Assembly: GCF_001469865.1 (NCBI RefSeq)
Contig: NZ_LOPV01000097.1
Coordinates: 1-64,000 of the forward strand
DNA from: Haloferax profundi
GTDB lineage: Archaea > Halobacteriota > Halobacteria > Halobacteriales > Haloferacaceae
Direction: 5' to 3'
DNA length: 64,000 nt
Part shown: positions 32,347 to 41,673 of the stretch, piece by piece
Numbering within the stretch: the stretch's first letter is position 1
How the letters are laid out: every line of letters starts with the position of its first letter
The notes under the pieces: model-generated
Told to the model about the DNA's origin: nothing
Databases searched by the model: none
The model's input: only the letters and a program-made list of their open reading frames with translations
Program-made: the position numbers and the translations under genes

Positions 32347-33432
32347 ATGGACCCGCGTATCCGCGAACACGCTCAGACCATCGTCGACCACTCGACACGC
32401 GTCGAAGAGGGCGACAACGTCGTCATCTCCGCACCCGCAGTCGCCGAAGACCTCGTGACCGCCATCTGCGAACTCGTCGGTGAACGCGGTGCGTACGCCG
32501 TCAACCTCGACAGCAACCCACGGTTCGGGCGCGCGTTCCTCCGTGCGTCCGAGGCGGACGAGTTCGAGACGCCGGACCACCAACTCGCACTCATCGAGGC
32601 GTCCGACGTGTACATCAACGTCCGCGCCGAGACGAACGCGACGGAACAAAGCGACATCGACCCCGCGACAAACGCGGCGTGGAAACGCGCTTACAAGCCG
32701 ATTCAGGTCGAAGCGCTCCAGAAGCGCTGGTGTCTCACCCAGTACCCCGCGTCGGGAAGCGCCCAACTCGCCGGCATGAGTACCGAAGCCTACGAGAACT
32801 TCGTCTACGACGCCGTCAGTCTCGACTGGGAGAAGCAGGCCGAACACCAACAACAGATGGTCGAACTCCTCGACGACGCCGACGAAGTCCGCATCAAGTC
32901 GGGTGACGAGACAGACGTGACGATGAGCGTCGCGGGTAACGTCACCATCAACGACAAGGGCGAGCACAACCTCCCCGGTGGGGAAGTGTTCACCGCCCCC
33001 GTCAAGGACTCCGTCGAAGGTGAGGTGTACTTCGACCTGCCACTGTACCGACAGGGCCGCGAAATCACAGGCGTCCGCGTCACGTTCGAAGACGGGAAAG
33101 TCGTCGACTACTCCGCAGAACGCAACGAAGCGGTCCTCGACGGCGTGTTCGACACCGACGAAGGTGCCCGTTACCTCGGCGAACTCGGTATCGGGATGAA
33201 CCGCAACATCGACCAGTTCACCTACAACATGCTCTTCGACGAGAAGATGGGCGACACCGTCCACATGGCCGTCGGCTCGGCGTACCCGGAGACGGTGGGC
33301 GACGACAACGAGGTCAACGAGAGCGCCGAACACGTGGACATGATCGTCGACATGTCCGAAGATTCGGTCATCGAACTCGACGGGGAAGTCGTCCAGCGCA
33401 ACGGGACGTTCGTGTTCGAAGACGACTTCTAA
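32347..33432 (+). CDS. M29-type aminopeptidase
   Basis: 361 residues from ATG 32347. The protein matches the thermophilic aminopeptidase T family: DNVVISAPAVAEDLVTAI at the start, KRWCLTQYPASGSAQLAGMS, the metal-binding GEHNLPGGEVFTAPV, EGEVYFDLPL and HMAVGSAYPETVGD. Glu and His residues bind two metal ions and the enzyme removes N-terminal residues from peptides. The last 26 nt of the gene recur 102 nt downstream with one mismatch behind a palindromic element. Confidence 0.9.
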   Translation: MDPRIREHAQTIVDHSTRVEEGDNVVISAPAVAEDLVTAICELVGERGAYAVNLDSNPRFGRAFLRASEADEFETPDHQLALIEASDVYINVRAETNATEQSDIDPATNAAWKRAYKPIQVEALQKRWCLTQYPASGSAQLAGMSTEAYENFVYDAVSLDWEKQAEHQQQMVELLDDADEVRIKSGDETDVTMSVAGNVTINDKGEHNLPGGEVFTAPVKDSVEGEVYFDLPLYRQGREITGVRVTFEDGKVVDYSAERNEAVLDGVFDTDEGARYLGELGIGMNRNIDQFTYNMLFDEKMGDTVHMAVGSAYPETVGDDNEVNESAEHVDMIVDMSEDSVIELDGEVVQRNGTFVFEDDF

Positions 33433-33532
33433 AACATCTCTGCGGTCTTTTTCCTCCAGGTTTTGCGGGTGTGAGCGAAGCGAACGCCCGGAAAAAGTGG
33501 AACTGCGACGTCCGTGTTCGAAGACGACTTCT
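33405..33532 (+). repeat. Gene-end-duplicating palindromic mini-element, copy 2
   Basis: The last 26 nt of the peptidase coding sequence before the stop's final bases (33405-33430) recur at 33507-33532 with one mismatch; the first ends TTC-TAA and the second TTC-TGA, so the same peptide end would be encoded. Between them, TCCAGGTTTTGCGGG and CCCGGAAAAAGTGG flank GTGAGCGAAGCGAACG. This is the same core as at 1290-1340 (TCCAG, TTTTGCGGG, GAGCGA, AGCGAAC, CCGGAAAAA, GTGG, ACTG shared). Confidence 0.7.
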
Positions 33533-33903
33533 GAGTGGTCTTCGGTGTCTCGCAGACTGTCACGATACTGAGGGAAACCGATTCGGTATCGTGGAGAACG
33601 ACGAACCGGTCGCTTGAGTTCGACCAACGAACGCCCGTATTTTTTCGACTGTCGTCCAAAAACCCGTAGTTCATCTCCGGGATTCTCGCGGGAGAGTCCG
33701 TTACGTCACCGAGTCTCCAGTCGAAACGTTGCCCTTCGAATACTTCGACAGTCTGTTCGGCAAATTCCGTCAGACGAACGTCACACATCGGCAAAAATCA
33801 GGAATCTCCACACGAAACGATGCCCTTCGCACTCGATACAGAGTTGTGACACAAATTCACATGGCCACCAGATTTATCCAGGCTTCAGCGAGAGTTCCCT
33901 TCG
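33533..33903. other. Intergenic stretch; one doubtful frame
   Basis: A minus-strand frame (33429-33794) can be read, beginning MCDVRLTEFAEQTVEVFEGQ from its second Met, but its end runs through the palindromic element. It has no recognised domain and I do not call it a gene; the first 70 residues could be the remnant of one. GATTTATCC at 33870-33878 is a fitting TATA box for the tiny gene at 33904. Confidence 0.35.
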
Positions 33904-34056
33904 ATGCCAGCCGTCCAGTGTAGAACGTGCGGACGCGACGTGGGCGTCCACGAGATAGAGACGACGACGCGAACGAGTGCTGGAGGATTCGACACACGGT
34001 ATCGGTGTCCCTACTGCCGCGAAGAGATGCGAGACGTGAAAACGCGAATCGTCTGA
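33904..34056 (+). CDS. 50-residue zinc-ribbon protein
   Basis: ATG at 33904 opens a 51-codon frame encoding two Cys pairs, CRTC (residues 6-9) and CPYC (35-38), spaced as in a single zinc ribbon. The codons are high-GC3 in the haloarchaeal way, and a TATA-like GATTTATCC lies 26-34 nt upstream, as expected for a leaderless mRNA. It ends two bases before the convergent lrp gene. Function unknown; the ending VKTRIV is basic. Confidence 0.7.
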   Translation: MPAVQCRTCGRDVGVHEIETTTRTSAGGFDTRYRCPYCREEMRDVKTRIV

Positions 34057-34057
34057 C

Positions 34058-34516
34058 CTACTCGTCGATGTCGAGTTGGAACTGTTCGTTCTCCGTGACG
34101 GCGTTGAGCACGACGGACGTGTTCGACTCGCGGATGTCGACGTCGGTGAGCAACTTCTTGATTTGCGTGTTCATGCCGTCTGTGTCGCGGAACTTGCCGA
34201 TGGCGATGATGTCGTAGTCGCCGGTCACCTCGTAGACCGAAATCATCTGCTTCTCCGTGCGGAGTCGCTCTGTCACGTCGACGAGCGCCGACCCCTCGAC
34301 TTTCAGTTGGATGATGGCGGTGACGTCGTAGCCGAGCGCGTCGTAGTTCACGCGCGGGGTGTACCCCTCGATGACGCCTTCGTCTTCGAGGTCCCGGAGG
34401 TGATTCGAGACAGTCGTCACCGACACGTCGAGTTCTTCGGCGAGGCTTCGCAGACTCGCCCGACCATCGCCGAGGAGTGCGTTGATGAGCTTCGCATCGA
34501 GGTTTTCGTACGTCAT
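34058..34516 (-). CDS. lrp: Lrp/AsnC-family regulator
   Basis: 152 residues. Residues 6-50 form the helix-turn-helix ([20 protein letters not shown] ... [19 protein letters not shown]), and residues 65-140 the RAM/AsnC ligand domain ([39 protein letters not shown]). Such regulators bind amino acids, often glutamine in archaea. It is transcribed divergently from glnA with 114 bp between starts, so control of glutamine synthetase and autoregulation are likely (inference from position). Confidence 0.92.
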   Translation of the reverse strand: MTYENLDAKLINALLGDGRASLRSLAEELDVSVTTVSNHLRDLEDEGVIEGYTPRVNYDALGYDVTAIIQLKVEGSALVDVTERLRTEKQMISVYEVTGDYDIIAIGKFRDTDGMNTQIKKLLTDVDIRESNTSVVLNAVTENEQFQLDIDE

Positions 34517-34560
34517 TACATTGAAAGTCCGTCCGGGGGCATTAGAATTTTACGAATATC

Positions 34561-34611
34561 CAATTCTGTGGCGACACTCGGGGAATTGCATTAAGCGGAA
34601 AGGTCTTTATA
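34561..34611 (+). promoter_or_regulatory. glnA promoter with inverted half-sites
   Basis: CAATTC (34561-34566) and GAATTG (34583-34588) form a perfect inverted pair 16 nt apart, upstream of the TATA box CTTTATAG near 34604-34611. The glnA ATG at 34631 lies about 25 nt after the TATA box, consistent with a leaderless mRNA. The pair is a candidate Lrp site. Confidence 0.5.
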
Positions 34612-34630
34612 GTTCGCGTGTTCGAACCGT

Positions 34631-36013
34631 ATGTCCAGGAAAATGACGGAAGAAAACGTACGAACCGATGGTGGTCTGAGCGCGGAAGCACAGGCAGTCA
34701 TCGACGAAATCGAAGAGAAGAATGTCGACTTCCTGCGCCTCCAGTTCACCGACATTCTCGGTACCGTAAAGAACGTCTCCGTCCCGGCCTCGCAGGCCGA
34801 AAAGGCGTTCACAGAGGGAATTTATTTCGACGGTTCGTCTATCGACGGCTTCGTCCGCATTCAGGAGTCGGACATGCGCCTCGAACCCGACCCGTCTACG
34901 TTCGCTATCCTCCCATGGCGGCAGAAAGAAAACAGCGCGGCGGCCCGCCTCATCTGTGACGTGTTCAACACGTCCACAGGCGAACCGTTCGAGGGTGACC
35001 CGCGCGGTGTCCTGAAGCGCGCTATCGACCGTGCAGACGAGATGGGCTACGACATCAACGCGGCCCCCGAACCGGAGTTCTTCCTGTTCGAAGAAGACGA
35101 GAACGGTCGCGCGACGACCGTCACGAACGACGCCGGTGGCTACTTCGACCTCGCCCCGAAGGACCTCGCGTCCGACGTGCGCCGTGATATCATCTACGGC
35201 CTCGAGAGCATGGGCTTCGACATCGAAGCGTCGCACCACGAAGTCGCCGAAGGCCAACACGAGATTAACTTCACGTACGACGACGCCCTCTCGACGGCCG
35301 ACAACGTCGCGACTTTCCGGTCCGTCGTCCGCGCCATCGCGGCCGAACACGACCTGCACGCGACGTTCATGCCCAAGCCCATCGCCCGCATCAACGGGTC
35401 CGGCATGCACACGCACATCTCGCTGTTCCAGGACGGCGAGAACGCGTTCCACGACGAGGACGACGAGTTCAACCTGAGCGAGACTGCCAAGCAGTTCACC
35501 GCAGGTATCCTCGACCACGCGCCCGCAGTGACGGCCGTCGCCGACCCGACGGTGAACTCCTACAAGCGCCTCGTCCCCGGGTACGAAGCACCGGTCTACA
35601 TCGCGTGGTCCGACCGCAACCGCTCGGCGCTCATCCGCAAGCCGGCCGCCCGCACGCCGGCCGCGTCGCGTATCGAGGCTCGCTTCCCCGACCCGTCCTG
35701 TAACCCGTACCTCGCTCTCGCAGCACTCATTCACGCCGGTCTCGACGGCATCGAGCGCGGCCTCGAGTGCCCCGACCCGGTCCGCGAGAACATCTACGAC
35801 TTCGACGAAGCGAAGCGCGAAGAGTACGGTATCGAGACGCTCCCGAAGGACCTCGGCGCTGCTGTCGACGCCCTCGAAGAAGACGAAGTCATCCAGGAAG
35901 CCCTCGGTGACCACGTCTACGAGAAGTTCGTCGAAGCCAAGCGCTCCGAGTTCCAGGACTACCTCGTCTCGGTCTCCGAGTGGGAACTCGACCGCTACCT
36001 CGAGACGTTCTAA
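34631..36013 (+). CDS. glnA: Glutamine synthetase, type I
   Basis: 460 residues. [17 protein letters not shown] is the GS signature and [10 protein letters not shown] follows; [12 protein letters not shown] and EGQHEINF supply metal ligands; [14 protein letters not shown] is the ATP/glutamate region; [14 protein letters not shown] binds ATP. The adenylylation Tyr region of bacterial GS-beta is absent. It joins ammonia to glutamate using ATP. Upstream TATA spacing supports the first ATG at 34631; an internal ATG five codons on is possible. Paired with the divergent lrp gene. Confidence 0.96.
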   Translation: MSRKMTEENVRTDGGLSAEAQAVIDEIEEKNVDFLRLQFTDILGTVKNVSVPASQAEKAFTEGIYFDGSSIDGFVRIQESDMRLEPDPSTFAILPWRQKENSAAARLICDVFNTSTGEPFEGDPRGVLKRAIDRADEMGYDINAAPEPEFFLFEEDENGRATTVTNDAGGYFDLAPKDLASDVRRDIIYGLESMGFDIEASHHEVAEGQHEINFTYDDALSTADNVATFRSVVRAIAAEHDLHATFMPKPIARINGSGMHTHISLFQDGENAFHDEDDEFNLSETAKQFTAGILDHAPAVTAVADPTVNSYKRLVPGYEAPVYIAWSDRNRSALIRKPAARTPAASRIEARFPDPSCNPYLALAALIHAGLDGIERGLECPDPVRENIYDFDEAKREEYGIETLPKDLGAAVDALEEDEVIQEALGDHVYEKFVEAKRSEFQDYLVSVSEWELDRYLETF

Positions 36014-36107
36014 CCGCGACGGACCCGCAACAGTCGCTTATTTTTCGTAGCTCACAACCGAGAGCGGCAGGGCTGGGCTTATGCCCGACCGGAGAGAGGA
36101 TGAGACG

Positions 36108-36302
36108 ATGACCATCTTCGCGGACCTCGCCTTCGTCGTGTTCGGCGTGGTGCTGTTCGTCTTCGCGGAGGACATGCTGTTCGCGCGCCGATTCGGTCCG
36201 ATTACCGACGGTGCTCGGTCGTCCGAGACGGGAGGGTACGCCTTCCGCTTTCTCGGACTCGTCTTCGTGGCAGTCGGTGTAGCGAAGCTTCTCGGATTCT
36301 GA
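36108..36302 (+). CDS. Small membrane protein, two helices
   Basis: 64 residues from ATG 36108, which follows the purine-rich GGAGAGAGGATGAG. Two hydrophobic helices, DLAFVVFGVVLFVFAEDMLF and RFLGLVFVAVGVAKLLGF, flank a polar loop. No motif and no operon partner. Function unknown. Confidence 0.6.
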   Translation: MTIFADLAFVVFGVVLFVFAEDMLFARRFGPITDGARSSETGGYAFRFLGLVFVAVGVAKLLGF

Positions 36303-36369
36303 AGCGGTGCAGGGAACGGAGAGAGAGCGGGGAGCCGAAAAGAACGCGAGAGTGTGGGTCGTTCCAGCG

Positions 36370-37314
36370 TCAGTCCGCACGCTGCGCGACGGTGTCGCCG
36401 GCGAACCGCATCTGCAACTGCGGCGCGACGAGGATGAACGCGACGACAGCGCCAGTCGCGAGCACCACGACCGGAATCGGCGCGTCCAGCGCGTCGGCCG
36501 CGACCCAGAGACCGCCCGCCCCGAAGAACGAGACGAGTGCGACCGGTGGTGACAGCGTCGGGAGCGACTCGTGGTCACTGAGACGCGACCATCCAAAGAA
36601 GCCACCGAGCGACCCACCGAGAGCGGCAGCAGCGTTTTCACCGTGGTGCGGGACACCCGTCACGAAGACCACGGCGAGCGCCAGTGAAGCGAGGACAGCA
36701 GCGAGCGCAAACAGGCGTCGCGGGTCGAGGTGGCCGGGGGCGTCGTCCGCGGCGGCGACAGTGAAGACTGCTTTCAGGAACACGAGGCCGAGGAGGACGC
36801 CGACGACGACGTCAACGCCGTAGTGGACGCCGATGACGACGCGGGAAAGCGAGACAGTTCCGACGATTGCCGCGGCAGCGAGGATACGCCGGCGGCGGTC
36901 CCACACGTCGAGGACGACGGCCGCAGCGCCGTAGACGACTGTCGTCCCGAGGGCGTGACCGCTCGGGAACCCGAATCCGTCGTCCGTCGTGAACGAGACG
37001 AACAGGTCAGAAAGCGGACTTGGCCACGCAGGGGCGGCGGCGATTGCCGCCGTCGGTGGCCGGGGGAGCGCGAATCCGACTTTCAGTGCGGTGACGAGTG
37101 CGAGCGACCCGAGTGCGAGACCGACGAACGACGCCGCTGTCCGGCGCGGGCGGTCGGAGATGCGCGGCCAGCACACCCAGTACAGCGAGGTGAACGCGAC
37201 GAAGAAGAACCACTGGTCGCCGAGTTGGGTGACGAGGCCGAACAGGAAGACGATAACGTCCGGAAGGTCCGTCAGCACCGTCTCGCCGACACCGCGAGTC
37301 TGGAGGAAGAACAT
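36370..37314 (-). CDS. PAP2-family phosphatase
   Basis: 314 residues with about six to eight helices. The three phosphatase motifs are KVGFALPRPP (near 87), FPSGHALG (near 118) and SRVVIGVHYGVDV (near 158). They form the vanadium-peroxidase-like active site of phosphatidic-acid or isoprenyl-diphosphate phosphatases. Possible substrates are prenyl phosphates used for glycosylation or lipid synthesis. Its ATG follows the YihY-type stop codon by two bases, so the two genes form an operon. Confidence 0.88.
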   Translation of the reverse strand: MFFLQTRGVGETVLTDLPDVIVFLFGLVTQLGDQWFFFVAFTSLYWVCWPRISDRPRRTAASFVGLALGSLALVTALKVGFALPRPPTAAIAAAPAWPSPLSDLFVSFTTDDGFGFPSGHALGTTVVYGAAAVVLDVWDRRRRILAAAAIVGTVSLSRVVIGVHYGVDVVVGVLLGLVFLKAVFTVAAADDAPGHLDPRRLFALAAVLASLALAVVFVTGVPHHGENAAAALGGSLGGFFGWSRLSDHESLPTLSPPVALVSFFGAGGLWVAADALDAPIPVVVLATGAVVAFILVAPQLQMRFAGDTVAQRAD

Positions 37315-37316
37315 GG

Positions 37317-38660
37317 TTAGCTCCGACGTTCACGGACCGCGTCCACGGCGCGTCCGGGGACACCGAGTACGTTCAGGCCGATGCCGAAGATGACGAACAG
37401 GACGTAGAGCCCCAGCGTCGACAGGAAGATGATGAGCATCGCGATGACCGCGATGAGGTCAGACTGGAGATAGTAGAACGCGCCGAGGGTGAGGACGACG
37501 CCGTAGAGGAGGACGAGATACGGTCCCCAACCACGGGCTTTCCCGCGGCGCACTCGACGGCGGACGTACCGCTTCAACTCTTCTTCGAGTTTCGGCTTCT
37601 CGACAGTCCGTTCGGTTACGTCGGCCTCGAACGCGTCGAGGTCCGCACGGAGTTCTTCGACCTGCGATTCCAACTCCTCGATATCGGGAGCGCCACGCGG
37701 AGAGACGGACGCACCGGCAGGTTCGTCGTCACCGGCGTCGTCGCCCGTCCGCGGACCATCTGTGTCACCTCGGTCGTCGCTCATATCCGTATGAGCATCA
37801 TGTCGGCCTCCCGTATGTTGTACCTGCCGGTCCACCGCGCCCAGTCCCCCCGACCTGTCGCCCGGTTCCGAGGGGCCATCGCCGCCGACGACACCCGCGA
37901 GGACGGCGTTGATCACCGCACCAGAGAGGAGTGTGAGTCCGGAGAAGTAGAACCACGTCACGAGGAGTAAAATCGACCCCAGCGCACCCGCGACGGACGC
38001 ACCGGCGACCTGTGCGTAGAAACCGAACCCGACGCCCAGCAGCGTCCACGCGATGGCCGCAAATATCGTCCCCGGGACGACCTGTCGTGGCGTGAGGCCG
38101 GCGTCCGGAAAGACGTAGTAGAGCGGAAAGAACGCCATACAGAGTGTGAGTAAGAGGAGAAGCGGCGAGAAGAACTCGACGAATGGGACGTTGAGGATGC
38201 CGAGGACGAGGGTGAGGACGGCGACGCCGATGGTCCCGACACCGATGCTGACGAGTGCGACGATGCCATCACGCATTTGGTCGAGGATGCCGCCTGCTTC
38301 CGAGCCATAGATTCTCGAAAAGGCGATGTCGAGGCCGCGGAAGAGTTTCAACGCACCCCACGTGGTGAGACCGAGACTCACCAGACCGACACTCCCCTGT
38401 CCAGTCTGGTCCGAGAGTGCCTCTTGAACGAGGTTCTGCCCCGTCGGAACGAGGTACTGCTCGACGAGTGCGGTGAGCTGCATCTCGAGTTCTTCGCCGC
38501 CGACAGCAGTGGCGACGAGGACGCCGAGGACGAGAAGTGGAATGAGCGAGACGAGCGTGTAGTAGGAGATACTCGCCGCGAGGAAGGATATCTCCTTCTC
38601 GCGAATCGTGTCGACGACTGTCCGTGCGACGGGGACGAGGTTTCGAATCTGTGCGCTCAC
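37317..38660 (-). CDS. YihY/BrkB-family membrane protein with coiled coil
   Basis: 447 residues. Six helices in the first 265 residues include FLAASISYYTLVSLIPLLVL and GVGFGFYAQVAGASVAGALG of the YihY (formerly RNase BN) family. A long acidic, low-complexity cytosolic part contains a coiled coil (ELESQVEELRADLDAFEADV), and two more helices end the protein. The family is thought to be a transporter of unknown substrate. The added coiled coil and final helices are not part of the core family and seem to be a haloarchaeal extension. Confidence 0.85.
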   Translation of the reverse strand: MSAQIRNLVPVARTVVDTIREKEISFLAASISYYTLVSLIPLLVLGVLVATAVGGEELEMQLTALVEQYLVPTGQNLVQEALSDQTGQGSVGLVSLGLTTWGALKLFRGLDIAFSRIYGSEAGGILDQMRDGIVALVSIGVGTIGVAVLTLVLGILNVPFVEFFSPLLLLLTLCMAFFPLYYVFPDAGLTPRQVVPGTIFAAIAWTLLGVGFGFYAQVAGASVAGALGSILLLVTWFYFSGLTLLSGAVINAVLAGVVGGDGPSEPGDRSGGLGAVDRQVQHTGGRHDAHTDMSDDRGDTDGPRTGDDAGDDEPAGASVSPRGAPDIEELESQVEELRADLDAFEADVTERTVEKPKLEEELKRYVRRRVRRGKARGWGPYLVLLYGVVLTLGAFYYLQSDLIAVIAMLIIFLSTLGLYVLFVIFGIGLNVLGVPGRAVDAVRERRS

Positions 38661-38726
38661 GTATCACGTCAACGACACGGAAGGAAAAGAAACTATCTCG
38701 AATCCGGATACGAAGGCTCTGCGCCC

Positions 38727-39857
38727 TTACGCTTCGGGGTCGAGGTGCGCAGTCGCCTCGCGAATCTCTGCGACAGTCGCGTCCGTCTTGAACGCAGTCC
38801 CGTGGTAGTGTGCCGGTGTCGCGTCGAATCCCGCGTCGCGGACGGCGTCGAGGAACACCTCCATCTTCGAGGCGGACCGGCCCCAGAGTTTGCAGAGACG
38901 ATGCTGGTCGAAGTGCGTCGGCGTGTCGAGTTCGACGGCGAGGGTTTCGAGCATGCCTCGGGCGCGTTTCGCGGTGCCGAAGTCGTCTGTCACTTCGTCG
39001 CGGACGGATTCGACGAAGTCAGCGTCGGAGATGGGGCCGAGCCAAATCGGTCCGGCTTCGAGAATTCGTGTCGACCCGCAGTTGGAACACGCCTCTGGCG
39101 GGTGGGCGACGAGCGAATACTCGGCCTCGCGGTGGAGACAGTCCTCACAGTGGTAGACGAACCCGGTCGATTCGAGGAGTTCGTCGGCTTTCGTCGCCCG
39201 GTCGTCGAGTTCGAGGTAGGTTCGCGCGTAGTGGCGCGTCGCGTGCGAGAGAATCGGAACCGCGGCCTTGTCGTAGCGGGCGGCGGTTCGGACCATCGCG
39301 CCGACGAGGACGCGAAGTCCCATCTCGGGGTGGTAGTCGGTGTTCTGCGGGACGCACCCGTACTTTCGAATCCCGCTTTTCTGGTGAGCACCACAGAGGG
39401 GCGCGGTGTCGGTGGCGGTGACGCAGACGAGGTCACGCGTGTTGGCGAACGCCGGGTCGGCGAAGGGGATGGGCGTCCCGAACGGGTCGAGGTCGACCAC
39501 GTCGAAGACGGAGTCGTACATGAGTGCGTTCGCGTTCCGGTGGACTGCTTCGCCGCCGGTCCCGGCGTTGTCGAGGTTCGATTGGGCGAGTTCGACGGCG
39601 TCGACGTCGAGGTCGGCGCAGGTCACGTCGTAGCCTTCGGCGGCGGCGCGGACGCCACGGATGCCAGAAGCGGCCATGGCGTCGAGGTACGATTCGGCGC
39701 GGGGTTCGCGTTCGCGGAAGGCCCGGAGGACGGCCACCGTGACGTCTCGGTTCAACTCCTGTGTGGGGTTGTAGAAGACGTCGTCGCCGGTCCCTTCGGA
39801 CGCCCCGTCGCGGGCATCGGGCACCTCGATGTCGACGCCTCCCTCGCTCACGTGCAT
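38727..39857 (-). CDS. trm1: tRNA (guanine26-N2)-dimethyltransferase Trm1
   Basis: 376 residues from the ATG complementary to 39855-39857. [18 protein letters not shown] at about 27 is the Trm1 hallmark; [16 protein letters not shown] binds [16 protein letters not shown] carries the catalytic DPFG motif. A zinc site HCEDC and CSNCGS follows, and the C-terminal Trm1-specific domain contains WLGPISD. It methylates G26 of many tRNAs twice. Divergent from the SWIM-domain gene at 39990. Confidence 0.95.
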   Translation of the reverse strand: MHVSEGGVDIEVPDARDGASEGTGDDVFYNPTQELNRDVTVAVLRAFREREPRAESYLDAMAASGIRGVRAAAEGYDVTCADLDVDAVELAQSNLDNAGTGGEAVHRNANALMYDSVFDVVDLDPFGTPIPFADPAFANTRDLVCVTATDTAPLCGAHQKSGIRKYGCVPQNTDYHPEMGLRVLVGAMVRTAARYDKAAVPILSHATRHYARTYLELDDRATKADELLESTGFVYHCEDCLHREAEYSLVAHPPEACSNCGSTRILEAGPIWLGPISDADFVESVRDEVTDDFGTAKRARGMLETLAVELDTPTHFDQHRLCKLWGRSASKMEVFLDAVRDAGFDATPAHYHGTAFKTDATVAEIREATAHLDPEA

Positions 39858-39989
39858 ACCTCGCGTTCGCCCGCGCGGGGGGAAACCGGTTGCGATGCGA
39901 TGCGATACGACGCGGCGTGGTGCGATACGAAGACGACGAGTCGACACCGCACCGAATGCGTTTTGTCCGGCACCCGCGAACGCGACGAC

Positions 39990-40334
39990 GTGGACACGGT
40001 CGACGACTGGCGAGAAGCACTCTCCGAGGCGGGCCGCCTCTCGCCGCCAATCGTGCAGGCCATCGTCGATGCCCACGGTGACCGGGGCATCAAGGCCATC
40101 GAGGCCGTCTCTGAGCGACGGGTGAAGCGCTACCGCGACTTCGACGTGGTCGTCGGCTACGACGACGAGTACGTGGTCGAAGGCCGCGGGTGCACCTGTA
40201 AGGACTCGATGTACAACCTCGACCCCGACGAGGGCGAACGCTGTTGGCACGTCATCGCCGTCGACGTGGCCGAGGGTCTGGACGAACTCGATTACCACGA
40301 CATGTGGTACTCGGACGTTCGAGAGTTTTTGTGA
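39990..40334 (+). CDS. SWIM-type zinc-finger protein
   Basis: 114 residues from GTG 39990. The second half holds [20 protein letters not shown], i.e. CxC-x15-CxH, the SWIM zinc-binding pattern seen in DNA- and protein-binding regulators. The first half ([21 protein letters not shown]) is helical. The C-terminus [13 protein letters not shown] is aromatic. A role in transcription or repair is a guess. Upstream at 39895-39930 the sequence GCGATGCGATGCGATACGAC is locally repetitive. Confidence 0.75.
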   Translation: MDTVDDWREALSEAGRLSPPIVQAIVDAHGDRGIKAIEAVSERRVKRYRDFDVVVGYDDEYVVEGRGCTCKDSMYNLDPDEGERCWHVIAVDVAEGLDELDYHDMWYSDVREFL

Positions 40335-40758
40335 GTGCGGACGGAACCGGGTCTGCTGAGACGCGTATTCGATGCTCGATAGTCGCGGCTGTGTTGAGTA
40401 GCGTGTGCGCAATCGGCGCGTGATTCTCACGACGTACCTGCCGTCCTGACAAAGCCAACGGCGAACTAAATGATAACTAGTCAACAATACTAATACGACG
40501 TACGTGGAACTGCCAATGCCGGGGTGCCTCTGACAGAAAACGCCGGCGCCACCGCCGGACCGAGATGCCCGCTCGGTCGTGGCGATTTGGTGGTGGGGGG
40601 AACTGCCCCATCCCTTTTGTACAGATTCTCACCAAGAATCACGAGTTCGAAGACCGAGTGTCGAAAAAGAACAGTGAGTCTCCGAGGCGACGCTGTCACC
40701 GGCCCCTGAGAACGACCACAACGTTTTCCGAACCTCATCTCGAACCCCGGAGCAACTG
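40335..40758. other. Intergenic stretch holding RNA candidate copy 2
   Basis: The 424-bp gap contains no protein gene. CGGCTGTGTTGAGTAGCG (40385-40402) resembles the end of the IS-like element at 1395. AT-rich CAACAATACTAATACG at 40483-40498 would serve as a promoter for the structured RNA at 40518-40620. Confidence 0.45.
40518..40620 (+). ncRNA. Structured RNA candidate, copy 2
   Basis: GCCGG (40518-40522) pairs with CCGGC (40543-40547). ACCGAG-ATGCCCG-CTCGGT (40559-40577) is identical to copy 1 and is extended by an outer pair CCAC/GTGG (40549-40552 with 40579-40582). GGGG at 40597-40600 pairs with CCCC at 40606-40609 and is followed by CCCTTTTG, which could end transcription. The block GCCGGGGTGCCTCTGACA (40518-40535) is identical to 1533-1550. 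It may be a free RNA or the leader of the beta-propeller gene at 40759. Confidence 0.55.
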
Positions 40759-41580
40759 ATGGCTGATTTCGACCTCTCCATCGACGAAAAACGGGTGTAC
40801 GCGGACAAGTCGGGCAAGCAGACGGTGTACGTCGCAGCGGAGATGGGCGTCGTGAGCGTGGACGTCTCCGACGACTTGGTCGGCGGGTTCCGCATCGACC
40901 ACCGCTGTGAACCCCGAGACGTGGCCGGGTCGCCGGGCGAAGTCGCCGTCGCAACCGCCGACGACGTGCTGTTGGTTCAAGACGACGAGTACCACGAACT
41001 CGACTTCGGTCCCGCGACGACGGTCGGATTCCACCAGAACCGCGTGGTCGCCGCCGCGGAGTCGGGCCGGGTCGCGTACTTCGACGAAGACGGGTGGACG
41101 GACCTCGGGACTGTGGACGACGTTCGCGCCCTCGACGGGAGTCTCGTCGCCGCCGCGGACGGCGTCTACCGTATCGGCGACGACGGTCTGACCCACGTCG
41201 GCCTCGACGACGCACACGACGTGTCCGACCCGGCGGGTCGCCTCGGCGGTGCCGAAGGAACGCCACTCGCCGCGACCGAATCGGGACTCTACACCCTTGG
41301 AAACGGCTGGATGGACACGTTGGAAGGGAAGACAACCGTCGTCGCGTCGATGCCCGATGGCCGCGCCCACGCCGTCGGTCCAGATGGTGTCGTCTCGCTC
41401 GAAGACGGTGAGTGGGTCGCCGACCCGATTCCGATGGACGAAACGGTCGTCGGTCTCGCCCACGACGCGCGAGCGACCTACGCCGTGACCGATGCTGGGA
41501 CGCTCTGCGTGCAGATGACTGGAAGCGATTGGCGAACACAGGTGCTCGGCCTCGATGCCCTCGGTGTCGCGGTGCGCTGA
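40759..41580 (+). CDS. HVO_0234-family beta-propeller protein
   Basis: 273 residues starting MADFDLSIDEKRVYADK. The sequence is made of short repeats of about 40 residues with strand patterns ending in GV or DG (VSVDVSDDLVGGF, VAVATADDVLLVQDD, VAYFDEDGWTDLG, GVYRIGDDGLTHVG), typical of a beta-propeller. The family is restricted to haloarchaea and uncharacterised. No signal peptide, so it is cytosolic. It may be controlled by the structured leader candidate upstream. Confidence 0.85.
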   Translation: MADFDLSIDEKRVYADKSGKQTVYVAAEMGVVSVDVSDDLVGGFRIDHRCEPRDVAGSPGEVAVATADDVLLVQDDEYHELDFGPATTVGFHQNRVVAAAESGRVAYFDEDGWTDLGTVDDVRALDGSLVAAADGVYRIGDDGLTHVGLDDAHDVSDPAGRLGGAEGTPLAATESGLYTLGNGWMDTLEGKTTVVASMPDGRAHAVGPDGVVSLEDGEWVADPIPMDETVVGLAHDARATYAVTDAGTLCVQMTGSDWRTQVLGLDALGVAVR

Positions 41581-41673
41581 GCCGCGACGAGAACGAGTTC
41601 TGCTGACACGAATAGAATCAGATAGGTTTCCGCGAGCGTGCTGAATACAGCGCGCGAATCGGTCAGAACCAAC

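Noticed and set aside
33429-33794. 121-codon minus-strand frame
   Set aside because: Runs through the palindromic element and the duplicated gene end; no domain and weak codon bias.
38277-39857. Very long plus-strand frame across YihY and trm1
   Set aside because: Antisense to two well-supported genes; only its last part (from GTG 39990) is a real gene.
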